Below are positions 35,901 to 47,060 of a DNA stretch of 64,000 bases, piece by piece. Position 1 is the stretch's first letter. Each line of letters starts with the position of its first letter. Where the stretch lies: NCBI GenBank assembly GCA_029207755.1, contig JARCOQ010000006.1, positions 20,372,890 to 20,436,889 of the forward strand. Direction: 5' to 3'. This DNA is from Chamaea fasciata. Its lineage: Eukaryota > Chordata > Aves > Passeriformes > Sylviidae. The notes beneath the pieces were generated by a model that saw only the letters and a list, made by a program, of their open reading frames with translations, was not told the DNA's origin and did no database searches. The position numbers and the translations under genes are program-made.

Positions 35901-37144
35901 CAAAGGACATCTGTTCTCCAGGAAAAGAAGAGAGAAGTCCATCTTCTGTGACAGCCCCACTACACTGACACCACATGCTTCCTTGCACCTATTGACACCT
36001 GTTCATAGTTATATGCCAAAATAACAAGAAAAAAATGAGCCATCTCTGAACAATGGAAAATGGGTAGCACGGTCTGTTAAAGATCTCTGTGGCTGCCAGG
36101 AAAATAGGTTTCACTGTGGTAAGCATTTGGGAAACCAAGGAAGACCATATGGGACATCAGAATCAAAGTCCAGGCATTTTGTATACCAACAAGCCCCTGG
36201 CAAACAATATTTCTTGGAAACAACCAAAATTACAAAACAACAGTAAATGAGGAAGATCATCACAGCTTTTTTTCACTTTTAATTAGAAGTGCAAATTAAG
36301 TATACTAGCAAATCACTAGAGGTATGGATTATTCCTCTAAAGGCTTTATAAAGAAGCAGTATAACTTCTAACCTTCTGAGTTCATGAAAATTGTGGATTA
36401 CATATTATAAAATAAGTAAATGTAAGGTAACTTGATGTTTTGTCTTGTCACCCTGTCAGATAAATGACCAAATTAATCATTCTTCCAAATGAAATAGCTG
36501 TATGACACTTACATAGAGACACTGAAATTTTGTACTGACCTGGAGATTATAATTATGGTATGAGACTTCTATATATCATCTACAGTCTTAAGGATTAAGT
36601 GTATTAACATTTATTAGAAATTTTGTCAGGGAGAACACCAAGTCCTTTTGGGACAAAGTTGTGGGTACCGCATATGTATGTATAAAAACTGTCATTCAGA
36701 TGCATGAAAAAGGAGCTTTTAGTCCAGTATACCAACCTTGACAGCTGTCAATAAAAATACTTTATGGTGAGTGTGAGAACTAGTGCTTCTTCTACAAAGT
36801 GATGTGTGTAAAACAAAATTGTCTTTGATTTGGAGATATTTAAAATACATCCAGCTGAAAATTATTACTTATCTGAGAGCTTAAAAACAAAATATTTATT
36901 ATACACTCAAGAACTTCCTTAGTTTGTGTTTTCCCCTTGAAAATATACCTTCATTTTAAAAGTTTGGCACTAATTAGTTGATATGTGTTTTGCAGAATTA
37001 GTTGCTTTCTCACTGAATAATGGAATATTGTCTGTTTAGGATGTATTTCTGAATCACAAGGAACAATTAATATAAAGCCATCACTTGAAGACAACAGGAT
37101 TATTTATTTTTATGGGTACAGGATATAAATCTATGCCTTATTGT
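32993..37144. other. AT-rich unique sequence
   Basis: No gene or repeat family is recognised. TA- and TAA-rich simple sequence occurs at 33362-33427 and TA-rich sequence at 35560-35586. The stretch 35700-36230 is somewhat less AT-rich but carries no landmark I know. Confidence 0.5.
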
Positions 37145-38745
37145 AATGAGTTACAAGTTGCATGGAGCTGCCTTGGGGGATATCAAGAGTCAGTTGAGAG
37201 CTTATGGGTCAAAATTAGAGAGCAGACCTACACTGGCACTGTTGCAGGGTATATTTGCTACAGACCTGATGATTAGGAAAAAGTAAGGAGCTTTTCTTCA
37301 TGTAGCTGAAGGAAACTACAAATTCTTTGTCCTCACCATGATTTTAAGCACCCTGGTGTCCGTTGGAAGTATAATATAGCAGTGCTCAAGACATATAAGA
37401 GATTTCTTGACTGACAACAGGATTAGAGCCCTGGATTTCAACCACTTCAGATGTTTGTTTGAAAGAGTCATATTGGATTAAACCCTGGAGAGAAGAGGGG
37501 TCCAGGAGAACTGGTTAATATGAAAGTTTTCACCAAACTCAGGAACAGCTCAGTCTAAAAAGTAGGAAGCTGAAAAAAGATGGCAAGAAACTATGGATGA
37601 GCAAGGTCTGAATTGAGAAGTAAAGTAGGCGTACAACAGATAGAAATAGGGAGAGTGGACCTAGAAAGACCTTAGAGTTTTTGTCCAATCATGCAGATTT
37701 ATGGAGTTAGAAAAGTCAGAACCTGGAGATGAATTTGCCAAGGCTTGTAAAGTATTCGACAAGTGAAATAAGAGAGAGGGAAGACTATGGAAAACAAGAG
37801 TCCTGGACTGAATGAGTTAGGGAGTCTGAGTCAAAGAACTCCAGAAAATGCTGAGGTCACTAATAACCCAAATGATGGGACAAAGTGCACTCTCAACAGG
37901 TTTGCAGATTATAGAAAAATGGGAATGATGGCTGATACATCAGATTGAGCTGATTTCAGAGCGATTCAAAAAACCTGGAGAAATGACTACAGAGAGCCCA
38001 CATACATCTAAACAACAAAGGGAGAACCAAGTCCTGAATCTGGGGAAGAATGATCCCATGCACCTGCATATGGTGGTGACTCACCAGCTAGAAAATAACT
38101 TTGCAAGAAAGAAGAGCAAGGTGACTATGAGCCAGCAACTTGTCTGTGTGACACAGAACCTTAGGCAGCCCAAGCTGCATTAGGAGAAGTGTTGACAGCA
38201 GGTCGATGGACATGATCCTTAACTTCTACTCAGCACTGATAAAACCACGCCTAAAGTGTGTGCCCAATTCTGGGCACAGAGATACAGACTTAATAAATGA
38301 AGTGAGTCTGGCAGGGGCCACAGGGAGGATTGAGGGGCTGGAGCATCTTTTGTCTGAGGAGAGGTGGAGAAAGCCAGGATTCTTTAGCCTGGAGAAGAGA
38401 AAGGTCAGGGAGAATCCTATCAATATGTGCAAATAGCTGAAGGAAGGGTAAAAAGAAGCTAAGCCAGGCAGTTTTCAGTGGAACACACTGAAAGGAAAAG
38501 AGCCAATGAACACAAATATAAGTGCTTGCAATTCCACCTGAATACAAGAAAACACTTTTCTGCTGTGAGGAAGGTGAAACTCTGGAACAGGTTTCCAAGA
38601 GAGGTGGAGTCTCCAGTCTGGAGATATTTAAAAGGATAACTTTCTCTAGCTGACCATGCTTGAGCAGACAGTTCGAGAGAGATGATCTCAAGACACCCCT
38701 TCCAATCAAAAAAATTATGTAAATTTTGTGATTCTGTGAATATTA
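37145..38745 (+). mobile_element. CR1 LINE copy with most of the reverse transcriptase deleted
   Basis: This is the longest CR1 here. CATGGAGCTGCCTTGGGGGA (37161) opens an ORF2 remnant whose frame (within 37085-37276) ends in ICYRPDD, a decayed form of the CYRPPDQ motif at the end of the CR1 endonuclease domain. The linker between endonuclease and reverse transcriptase follows, with a small gap near 37420: CCCTGGATTTCAACC, then GGGGTCCAGGAGAACTGGTT. Near 37870 the text jumps to the end of the reverse transcriptase core: CAAAGTGCACTCTCAACAGG is followed by codons for F-A-D-Y (37901-37912), a damaged FADD active site. C-terminal ORF2 and the 3' untranslated region continue to GATTCTGTGAAT (38730). 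Frames are broken throughout. Confidence 0.92.
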
Positions 38746-41700
38746 AATTTTGTGAATGTAAGAAATGGTTAACAGATGTGTTTGACAAAAAGAACTAATC
38801 ATCTGAGTTTAATTCCATAATTTTTAAATTGCATTTTTAATGTTTTTAATACATCTGATAGAATTATTTTAAACTTATCTTAAAGGTTCCACATCCTTAA
38901 TTCTGATTATTCCCTATTTATAAACAGGACACTATTATTATTAATAATAATTATAATATATTATTAAATATTATTTTCCCTCCATTTGTATGAAGAAGAG
39001 AGATTTTTAATTGGTTGACTGGAGCATCTTAAAAAGGAAGCCATTTAAAAGCATTTGGTATTCTGAGAGAGATTTCCACATGAATTTTACTTTATGTTAT
39101 TATTTTCAAAATATGAAATATGAAGGCAAAAAGCTTGAACTCTGCATCCCTCATTTGTGAACAAAAAATAAAGTGGTTTTTTGTAATACAAAAAATCAAT
39201 TTTTTCCAGAAAATGTTAATATCAAGTACTATATACATTGTTAACAAGTATTGCAATGAAGTATTAATGTCTATACTTAACTATGTATAGCATAAAAGGA
39301 ACTATTTTTAAGATCATAGAAATGTGTTTCTAATTTAAAAAAAAAAAGTGAAAATTTCTGCAGAATTGCTGCAATGACTACTAACTTTAGTAGTGATCAA
39401 GTTGTCAAGCAGAGTTTAAATCTTGCATGCATGTGGTTTTATGCTCCAACAAGTCTTTCTGACTTTATCAGATTAGACAAACTTCCACATTTCAGAAAAA
39501 CATGGCTTCTTGTGTGACTGTCAGTAGGATTCATGAGAATATTTTTGCCTCATTTCTGGTCTTTTCCTCACAATATATTTCAAACATACAAAGATGGTTT
39601 CATGAACTGTAGATCTTTACACATTTATTATGTGGAAATGAATTCAAATAACAGTTGTGGGTTCAGCTGTTCATGATGATAGCCACCATGGTTTAACAGG
39701 TCTCTCAATTCCAGTTTCTTATCTCAGGAACAAATAACCTCCCAAGAATACTTGTAAGAGATTCAAGATGACAGGCAATGTAGTAATGACATTTTTAACT
39801 GGCTGAAAAGCAGACATATTTCTCATTCCAGGGAGTTTCTAGACAGAACTAGCATCTCCCAACTGAAAGGCTAACTTTAGTATATAGTGCATCTCTATTA
39901 AGTTTTTATATTATATTCCACAAAGTTCATGTGAAAACATAAGTTTTAAAGCCCTATTGAGATCACTCTTGTAAGTAATGTGGATTTTTTGCTGTTAATG
40001 ACAATAATATCTGCAATGTAAATACTAAGGAAGTCTACTTCTATTTTCATACTATGAAATGAAAATTTTTCATTAAAAAATTTAACGAATATAAATAATG
40101 ACTATATTATAAATAATGAATATTAAATAGTTTAAAACATTAAAAGAATATTTTTCACTGCATTGTATGTAATTTACTAGCATTGGTTAGAAAGTATTGA
40201 TTGTTCAATGTATGTTTTTTGTTCTGGAACTAAAACGGCATCTTGAAAAAGTTCAAAGAAGGGTTTGTATAGCAATAAAGAATTATTATCTCTGCTACAC
40301 TCAACATTGTGTAAATTGCCAGTTATTTTATTTCATTCTTTACACTTGGAACTCAGAGCTACATGCAAGAAATATTTCCACTGAAACATATACAGAGAGA
40401 ATTAAAAATTTGTAATGAACCTCTGCTTTGAAAAATCAAGCCGTTCATAGGAAAAAAATAACATCTCCATATTTCTAAAAAGAAAAATAAAGCTTCCTGA
40501 GAAATTTTATTGTTCAGTACTCCATTCTGACTCAAGAGTTAATTTATATATGCATAGCATTTTTAAACTATTCTTTCACAAAGGAAAGACTATACAAAAG
40601 TATTTAACATTATAATTAATGTTGTTTTCATAAATACAATGTACAGGAAAGAACATGAAGTGGAAAAGGGCATGCTTCTAAATTCCTAAAATGAGCTAAG
40701 CACAGAATATTCACCTTTTGCATTATACAGCTGATATGTAGGCTCAGCATACTATTATCAACCAATTATATTTAGAGCTACTCAGTGAAGCAGAGAAAAT
40801 AAAGAGTTTAATATATGTCACAAATTGCTATCAGACTATTAAATAATGTTTTTTTTCCACAACACATTTATAACAAAATTCAAAATTATATATTACGTTT
40901 ACATCAAATTTTTGCTGTCAATTTTTAGTCTACATTTAATTAAATATATAAATGGTAAGATGGAAGGTAAGATTACCTCATCTGGTAATCTTTGTTGCAA
41001 ATCTACTGTTTTTCTATGGTAGATCAAAAAGGCAGATCAAAATTAATTTGGGCCAGAGAGCAGGATAGCACACACACTATGCACTAACTGTACTGTTTAT
41101 GAAAAAAATCTAAAAATGAGCATTTAATTAGGGTTTTTTCAGATTTTTTTTGTCTAAAATGTCTGTTACATACTAGATATGGGGATAATGAGTACAGCAG
41201 CTGAGCACTAGTAGTTCAGAGTTAACAAGTAGGAATTTTTACAAAAGTATATATTAAACAAAACTCACATGGGATTTTGATTTCTACCAAATGACTACAC
41301 CTCTCATTTGCCACTTCTTGGTCGCTTTGGATACAGAGATGACCTGCAACACTGAAAAGATTCCTTCTGTAAGTAATAAATCTGTGGAATTAGATTTATA
41401 TCTTTAGCGAGTAGCAGGTTAGGAAAAGGGACTTTGAAATGTGACCTCCATAGCTGATTCCTCACATATTCCTCCCTTGAAATACTATCTTTTAGGAAAA
41501 GGAGTCAGATGTCAGCAATTTAACTGATATCCTTCTGAATAACATACAGTTTTTCACTGACTTGGACTTACAGAGAGATACTTTCTTGGCACATGCATTA
41601 TTAGTATATGTGAATGTGGTTATCGCACATGAAGAAATTCTTTTAGAATTATATTTCATCATGATAAAAGGAAAAATTATGGACGTATTTTTTCCTGTGG

Positions 41701-42014
41701 ATTGTTTTAAAACTTGCTACCTTATTTCAATAAAGATGTTTGTCTAGATAATATCTACTGTTTTTTTCATCAAATTGCTAATTAAATGGTATTTGTTTTC
41801 CTTTGTTCTCAGGTTCAATGTTATCACTAGAAAACATATGTTTTTAAAGTCGAAGTTTGGGCTTTGTTTTAGAATGACATTAATTTTAATTACAATGGTA
41901 GATTTAAAACTCTACGTACTGGTTTAAGACAACAAATTCTTAAAATTTATATATTTTTACTTGCTTTTTTATAAAATATTTAATTGTATTATTACTCTGG
42001 CTCTTCCTCTGTGT
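38746..42014. other. AT-rich unique sequence
   Basis: No gene or repeat family is recognised. The 72-codon frame at 40197-40415 is unrecognised. TAA/TTA-rich simple sequence lies at 38932-38970. Confidence 0.55.
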
Positions 42015-42040
42015 GTACTTTCATACTCATATGAAAGTAC
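42015..42040. repeat. Perfect hairpin, 11-bp stem
   Basis: GTACTTTCATA (42015-42025) pairs with TATGAAAGTAC (42030-42040) across a 4-nt loop. There are no mismatches and it stands alone in AT-rich DNA. It is not followed by a T-run that would suggest an RNA polymerase III terminator. Confidence 0.9.
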
Positions 42041-44553
42041 GGATAATCAAAGATAAACACAAGCCCCAAACTTCTGAACTATGTCACCTATGCTCTGCAA
42101 AATAATCTTTTTGTAGCCACAAGCTGGGTTTACTGCATGAAGCATCAGTGTGATATTAAATTAAATTAAATTACTTGGGTTTCTTTTTGGCCTTTTTATG
42201 GTCAATAAATAATCAACACAGGTAAGTCAGACCAAAGCAGAAGGTAAAGATTAGTCTGACTTAACAAAATTCCATGGGAAAAATTAGTTAATTCTTGTGC
42301 TTTTGGAGAATTTCAGTAATATTTAATGCTTAAAAATGGTAAGACATTTCTTAGAAATAATGTTGTATTGATCTTAAATACTGAAAAGTAAATTAAAGAT
42401 CTTAATTTAAATATCTGTTTGTTGAAGTCAGTGTCACAGTTTGAATAGCTCTTCAGATATTCCTTGGAGAAAGAAAAATGTATTTCTATCAAGCAAATAC
42501 TAATTTTTCCCTTTAGATTGTTAAGGGAATTTAGAACAGCCTTTCCTCCGTTTCAGACATAAGAGGTGCCAAGTGATTGATAAAGAAATCCAGACATCAA
42601 CGACTATTCATGTAAATAAGAATTTACAATTTCTCTTTCCAGGAAACAAAGGGTCTTTTATTTCTTTGTGGTAAAGCAGGGTGATTGTTTCCTCCGCAAA
42701 ATAAAATTAAAAGGCAGTATGATTAGTAGAATAACGTGTACTGTTATTATAAAATGACTACTGAATATCTTATTTAGTCACACATTCTTAAATATTTCTG
42801 AAACAGTTTTGTAGAACAACAAATAAAATTCTTTAGGAAAGAAAAAATGGGGTGGCTATCAAATCATCATCTAATCTGATGAGTACTTGTCAGTGTTATG
42901 AATGATGGAGAAGATGGTGTAGCAGGAAAAAACAGATCTGACACAGAGTAGCAAAGCATAGAAATCAAAGTCTTCTAAAAACTGTTGTAAGAAATCTCCA
43001 TTCTGAGTAAATCGTTCACATATTGAAAAAACAAAATGTCAATTAATAGAATAAACGTTTTCTTCATTATTTCCCCAGACACAGTAAGAAAATGGTAGAT
43101 TAGGCCTTGGGGAACAAAATTTATTATAAGCATGAAAAATGTTACAGTTCTAAAGCAGTTTTTAAATGACAGCATAATATGTTATGGATCATTTGATTTT
43201 TTTGTATGAAAACGCTACTCAGCACCCAAAAAGGCATATGCTGCTAACGGCATGTATTGCAGTCCCTTCCTTATGACAGCTGGCAACTAGCAAATGCCAG
43301 TCAAAACACAAAATGTCAAGCAGAAATGTATTCGTTTAGATAATAGTACCTAAGTAAACTTTGGAAAAAATGTTTCTATTATTTTTGGATACATAATGCA
43401 AGAGATTGACTACATTAACCCTTCAATTGTACACAAAAATATGTAATTAAAAAGCTGAGAAAATATATACTCCCCTTTACAGGACTTGCTATTGTTGCCA
43501 TTATTACCGTTTTTGAACAAACGTAACTTGAACTTTCCTAGTCAAAATATTTAAGATGACAAGAGAACCTTGCCTTTCATTACATAATAATAAAAAAGTA
43601 TCATTTCAGAAAAGTTTATGACTTGCATAGATTATTGCTCTCAAAATTTTTGCTTTCTTTGAATGTAGTGAATGATGAGATATTTAGTTTAACAACAGTT
43701 TGTACAGAAATCACCATTTGTCTCCTTCAGAAGTTACAAACTGCTCATTCTGATTTGTTTCCTACAAGGTAACTTGTCACAGCAAAATCCATTATTTAGG
43801 AAATGACATTTTTCCCCCCCTACAGTTTTCTAATTTTTTTTTACTCATAAGTAACATTTCAGTATTCTCTTTTTTATTCTGCTGCATTATGTAGTTCCCT
43901 TGTCACTTGGGGTCTATATCTTTTTAAATAAAGTTTATTAATCATTAAATTTTTTTAAGGGTAGAAGGAAACAGGAAATGTTCACTAAAAAAGAAGATGA
44001 ATGGTCACCTTTTAGGAAAATTTCACATCAAATTATTTTATTGAGATTTCATGTGATTTTCAAAAAAGACAGAGAGAAAGGCTGACTACTAAAGAGAAAC
44101 ATTCTTTGATGTAGAATGCCATCAAAGTAATTTAAATAGTTTGTGGACATTTATACTTCACTTTCAGCTTCCTGGCTTATGCTGGGTAAAATTTTCTGAA
44201 TTGAACCCTGTTCAGAACTGAGCAATTGTTTCAGTGATATTTTTCATCTAGTGTCAATTCAAACTGAATAGTGTGTTTTCAAAATCTATGAGAATTTTTT
44301 TGTGTCAGCCAAAGACATCTAAAGCAACTATAAAATATCTACAATAATAGACTTAAATGAATGGTTGGGCTTCAAACCTCATCAGCAGAAATACTTTCCA
44401 AGATGAATACAAGAATTAATAATTACATTAATAATTGAGTAGGATAAGAAGTCAAATTTATACATTCAAAAGAGTAGAAAATTATATGGGAATACAGAGT
44501 CATCATCATACAGATAAGCTAGCTCAGAGCACAATGAACTATTCACATATAAT
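42041..44553. other. AT-rich unique sequence
   Basis: No gene or repeat family is recognised. The minus-strand frame at 42975-43175 is unrecognised. Confidence 0.5.
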
Positions 44554-44650
44554 TGTGGTGGATTAACCCCTGTAGGTAGCTAAGCCCCATACAGCCTCTC
44601 ATTTACTCACTCCTCCACAGCAGAATGAATAAAAGGCAGCTAAATTATTT
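44554..44650 (-). mobile_element. 3' terminal fragment of an avian ERV LTR, minus strand
   Basis: TGTGGTGGATTAACCCC (44554-44570) is the complement of the 3' terminus typical of the bird LTR groups seen elsewhere in this window (compare 24320-24353 and 46240-46268). The following GCCTCTCATTTACTCACTCC corresponds to the GAGTGA-rich U5 segment. Similarity fades after about 44650, so only roughly 100 bases remain. No target duplication can be assigned because the other end is missing. Confidence 0.65.
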
Positions 44651-44861
44651 TTACTGGAAATTTCCTACATTTTATTTTAAAAATTAAAATTTGAATGTGA
44701 GATTCCTGAATAATATTTAAAATATGAAGCATTTCACAAGTGTGTTTGCTATATGATGTGTAAGTAATAACTACAACTAGCTTATTTATGAACAGGCTTT
44801 ACTTCAATGCAGCAGCAATTTCTAAAATTGGGCTGCTTGACTTGTGAAATAAGGAAATTTT

Positions 44862-45319
44862 TCTCTAGAAAAGAGCAACAAAGTTGGTGAAGGGTCTGGA
44901 GCACAAGTCTTATGAGAACCGGCTCAGGGAGTAGAGTTTTAGCCTGGAGAAAGGAAGACCCAGGGGAGATCTCGTTGCTCTCCACATCTACCTGAAAGGA
45001 GGCTGTAGTCAGGTGACAGTCTACCTCCTCTTTCAGGTAACAAGTGACACAGTGAGAGGAACTGGCATTGCGTTGCACCATGGGAATTTAGGCTAGACAT
45101 TAGGCAAAACTTCTTCATGGACAGGGTTATAAAGCATTGGAACAGACTGTTCAGGGAAATGGTTGAGTCACCATCTCTTAAAGTTTTCAGTGGATATGAC
45201 ACCTGAGGACATGCCACCACTTGGTTTAGGGTAGAACATGGTGGTGGTGCTATGCTGCTTCTTGGACTTGATGATTGTAAAGATCTTTTCCAACCTTAGC
45301 AATTCTATGATTCTATGTT
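44862..45319 (+). mobile_element. CR1 3' end copy, plus strand
   Basis: This is a 5'-truncated CR1 with an intact 3' terminus. Landmarks are AGAGCAACAAAGTTGGTGAA (44872), GGGTCTGGAGCACAAGTCTT (44891), TTTAGCCTGGAGAAAGG (44938), CTACCTGAAAGGAGGCTG (44988), CATTAGGCAAAACTTCTTCA (45098), CATTGGAACAGACTGTTCAG (45136), GGACTTGATGATTGTAAAG (45264) and the terminal ATTCTATGATTCTATG (45302-45317). It differs in subtype from the copy at 49938-50685, whose terminus reads like AATCATAGAATGGTTTGGG on the complement. Minus-strand frames at 44782-45220 are shadows of it. Confidence 0.95.
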
Positions 45320-45793
45320 TAGTCTATGAAATCACTGATTAGAAACTAATTAATAGTGCCTAAGGTAGGAATAAATGGGAAAGTATATTTAAGTGTGTAA
45401 ATATATAAAATATATTTAAAAGCAATTTCATTTTGTGACAGTTAGAAAACCTTTTTTTTTCTAACTTTTATGAAGTAATTCATTCTTTCTGAGTTTCAGG
45501 TGGCTGCAGTTTTCCTTGGTTTGTCATAAAACAATTATCAGAAATATCCGAAGCAATTATCAGGAAAATCATGGCTTAAAATTTCAAATTTCTCTATGTA
45601 AAAGTGTATTATTTGTAATGATTACTCCTTTTTTGAGATATAATGATGTAATTTTGTCCTGATACCAATTGATTTGCACCTGTATATTGTAGGCCAAATA
45701 TCAGTCAATTCTTGGAAATAATAAAATAATAAAAATAACCTAAAAACACCAAATCCAACAAAAACAGCTAATAGTTGGTATCTAATATAATAC
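45320..45793. other. Short unique sequence between CR1 and LTR
   Basis: Nothing is recognised. Confidence 0.5.
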
Positions 45794-46268
45794 TGTCCTG
45801 ATATCAGCCGGGATAGAGTTAATTTCTCTTCAGTATCTGGTACCGGGTTGTGTTCTGGATTCAGTATGATGATAACATTGATAACATACTGATGTATCAG
45901 TTCAAGGATGTGTTTGTGTCTCGTGCTCTGCCAGTGAGGAGGTGCAAAAAAACCTTGGAAGCCAGAAAAAGGTGATCTGAAATGGTCAGAGGGGTATTCC
46001 ACACCCTAGGACATCATGCTCAGTATAAGGTGAGCAACTGAATTGTGCATCACTTCTTTTTCCTTGGGTTTTCTTAGGTTTCAAGTTTTTCCTTTTATCA
46101 CAATCAGAATTTTTATTTACTAATATATTACCTTTGTTTCAATTATTAAACTGTTTTTATCTCAACATCAACTTTTACTTTTGATTCTCCTCCCCTTTCC
46201 ACCATGATAGAGGGGGAGAACAAACAGCTGTGTGGGGTTTAGTTTCCAGCTGAGCTTGAACCATGACA
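45794..46268 (+). mobile_element. Solo LTR of an avian ERVL-like element, plus strand
   Basis: It starts TGTCCTGATATCAGCCGGGA and ends GAGCTTGAACCATGACA, with TG...CA ends. Internal landmarks fit a common bird LTR: GATAGAGTTAATTTC, ATTGATAACATACTGATGT, GTGCTCTGCCAGTGAGGAGG, a CATCATGCTCAGTATAAGG promoter region (TATAA at about 46024), TTGTGCATCACTT, ATTAAA (46145-46150) with CTGTTTTTATCTCAACATC after it, and an AGGGGGAGAACAAACAGCTG 3' segment. The TATA box runs almost directly into TGAGCAACTG, so the segment normally between them seems deleted. The flanks (AATAC and AAGAG) do not form a clean duplication. No internal proviral sequence remains. Confidence 0.88.
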
Positions 46269-47000
46269 AAGAGTTATTACAAACAATTACAAAGTGTAAG
46301 GCAATATTCATACCTGAATCTTAGTTCACTCTTCCTGGGCTAGTGTTTAAGTCTTGGTTCCCTTTAAAGATCTCTAAAAGTTGTTTTTTCTTCTTTTTCT
46401 GTTTTTGCTGATTTCCCCATTTCGATGTTGTACAAGGAATGTCTGCAGAGGCAAAAATGATTGCAGTCTCTTTAAGAAATGAGTGAAATATCCAAGAAAA
46501 TAGAAGAAAATTTCTAATTTCTCTTTTAACCTCTGTTAGAGAAGAAACACCTAAAACAATTCCTGCACATTTACCACCTCAGCAATCCTAAGTAAACTGG
46601 GACTTGAAAGAAATAGTTGCAGTTTAATTTTCAGAATTTGGTTTCTAAACATATACAAGTTTATAGAAGATTAATTTTAAGGAAATGGGAAAACGGGAAT
46701 AGCCCAGACTAGAAATGGGTAGAGACTTATGGAATCAACTCATAAAAGTAAAGGCACAGGGTGATTCTACTGGCATAGAGATGTCCAGGTGCCCAGTAGC
46801 CTTTACACTATCAGATGGTCCAAGTGAAACACTGAATGTCTTTAACTGTGTTTAAAGACACCTATTCATCTATCTTTTAAAATTTTCAAATCCTGCAGAT
46901 AATAAAAAGATTATCTTGAATGACATAATTAATGATGACGCTCCAAAAGTGGTCTTCAAGTGTTTTAATGAATTTATAGAACTGATCCAGGGAGTGGGGG
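46269..47000. other. Unique sequence
   Basis: Nothing is recognised. Confidence 0.5.
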
Positions 47001-47009
47001 AAAAAAAAA

Positions 47010-47045
<36 letters not shown>

Positions 47046-47060
47046 AAAAAAAAAAAAAAA
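47001..47060 (+). repeat. Long poly(A) block with two T interruptions
   Basis: About 60 bases are all A except for interruptions near 47013-47014 and at 47044. It is preceded by five G. No retroposed gene or short interspersed element is visible upstream, so it is not an obvious retroposon tail. Length may be unreliable because homopolymers are error-prone in sequencing. The poly-Lys frame at 46916-47113 and the poly-Phe frame opposite it are artefacts. Confidence 0.9.

Noticed and set aside
38206..38788. Several overlapping frames up to 139 codons
   Set aside because: They are shadows of the CR1 3' region on both strands.
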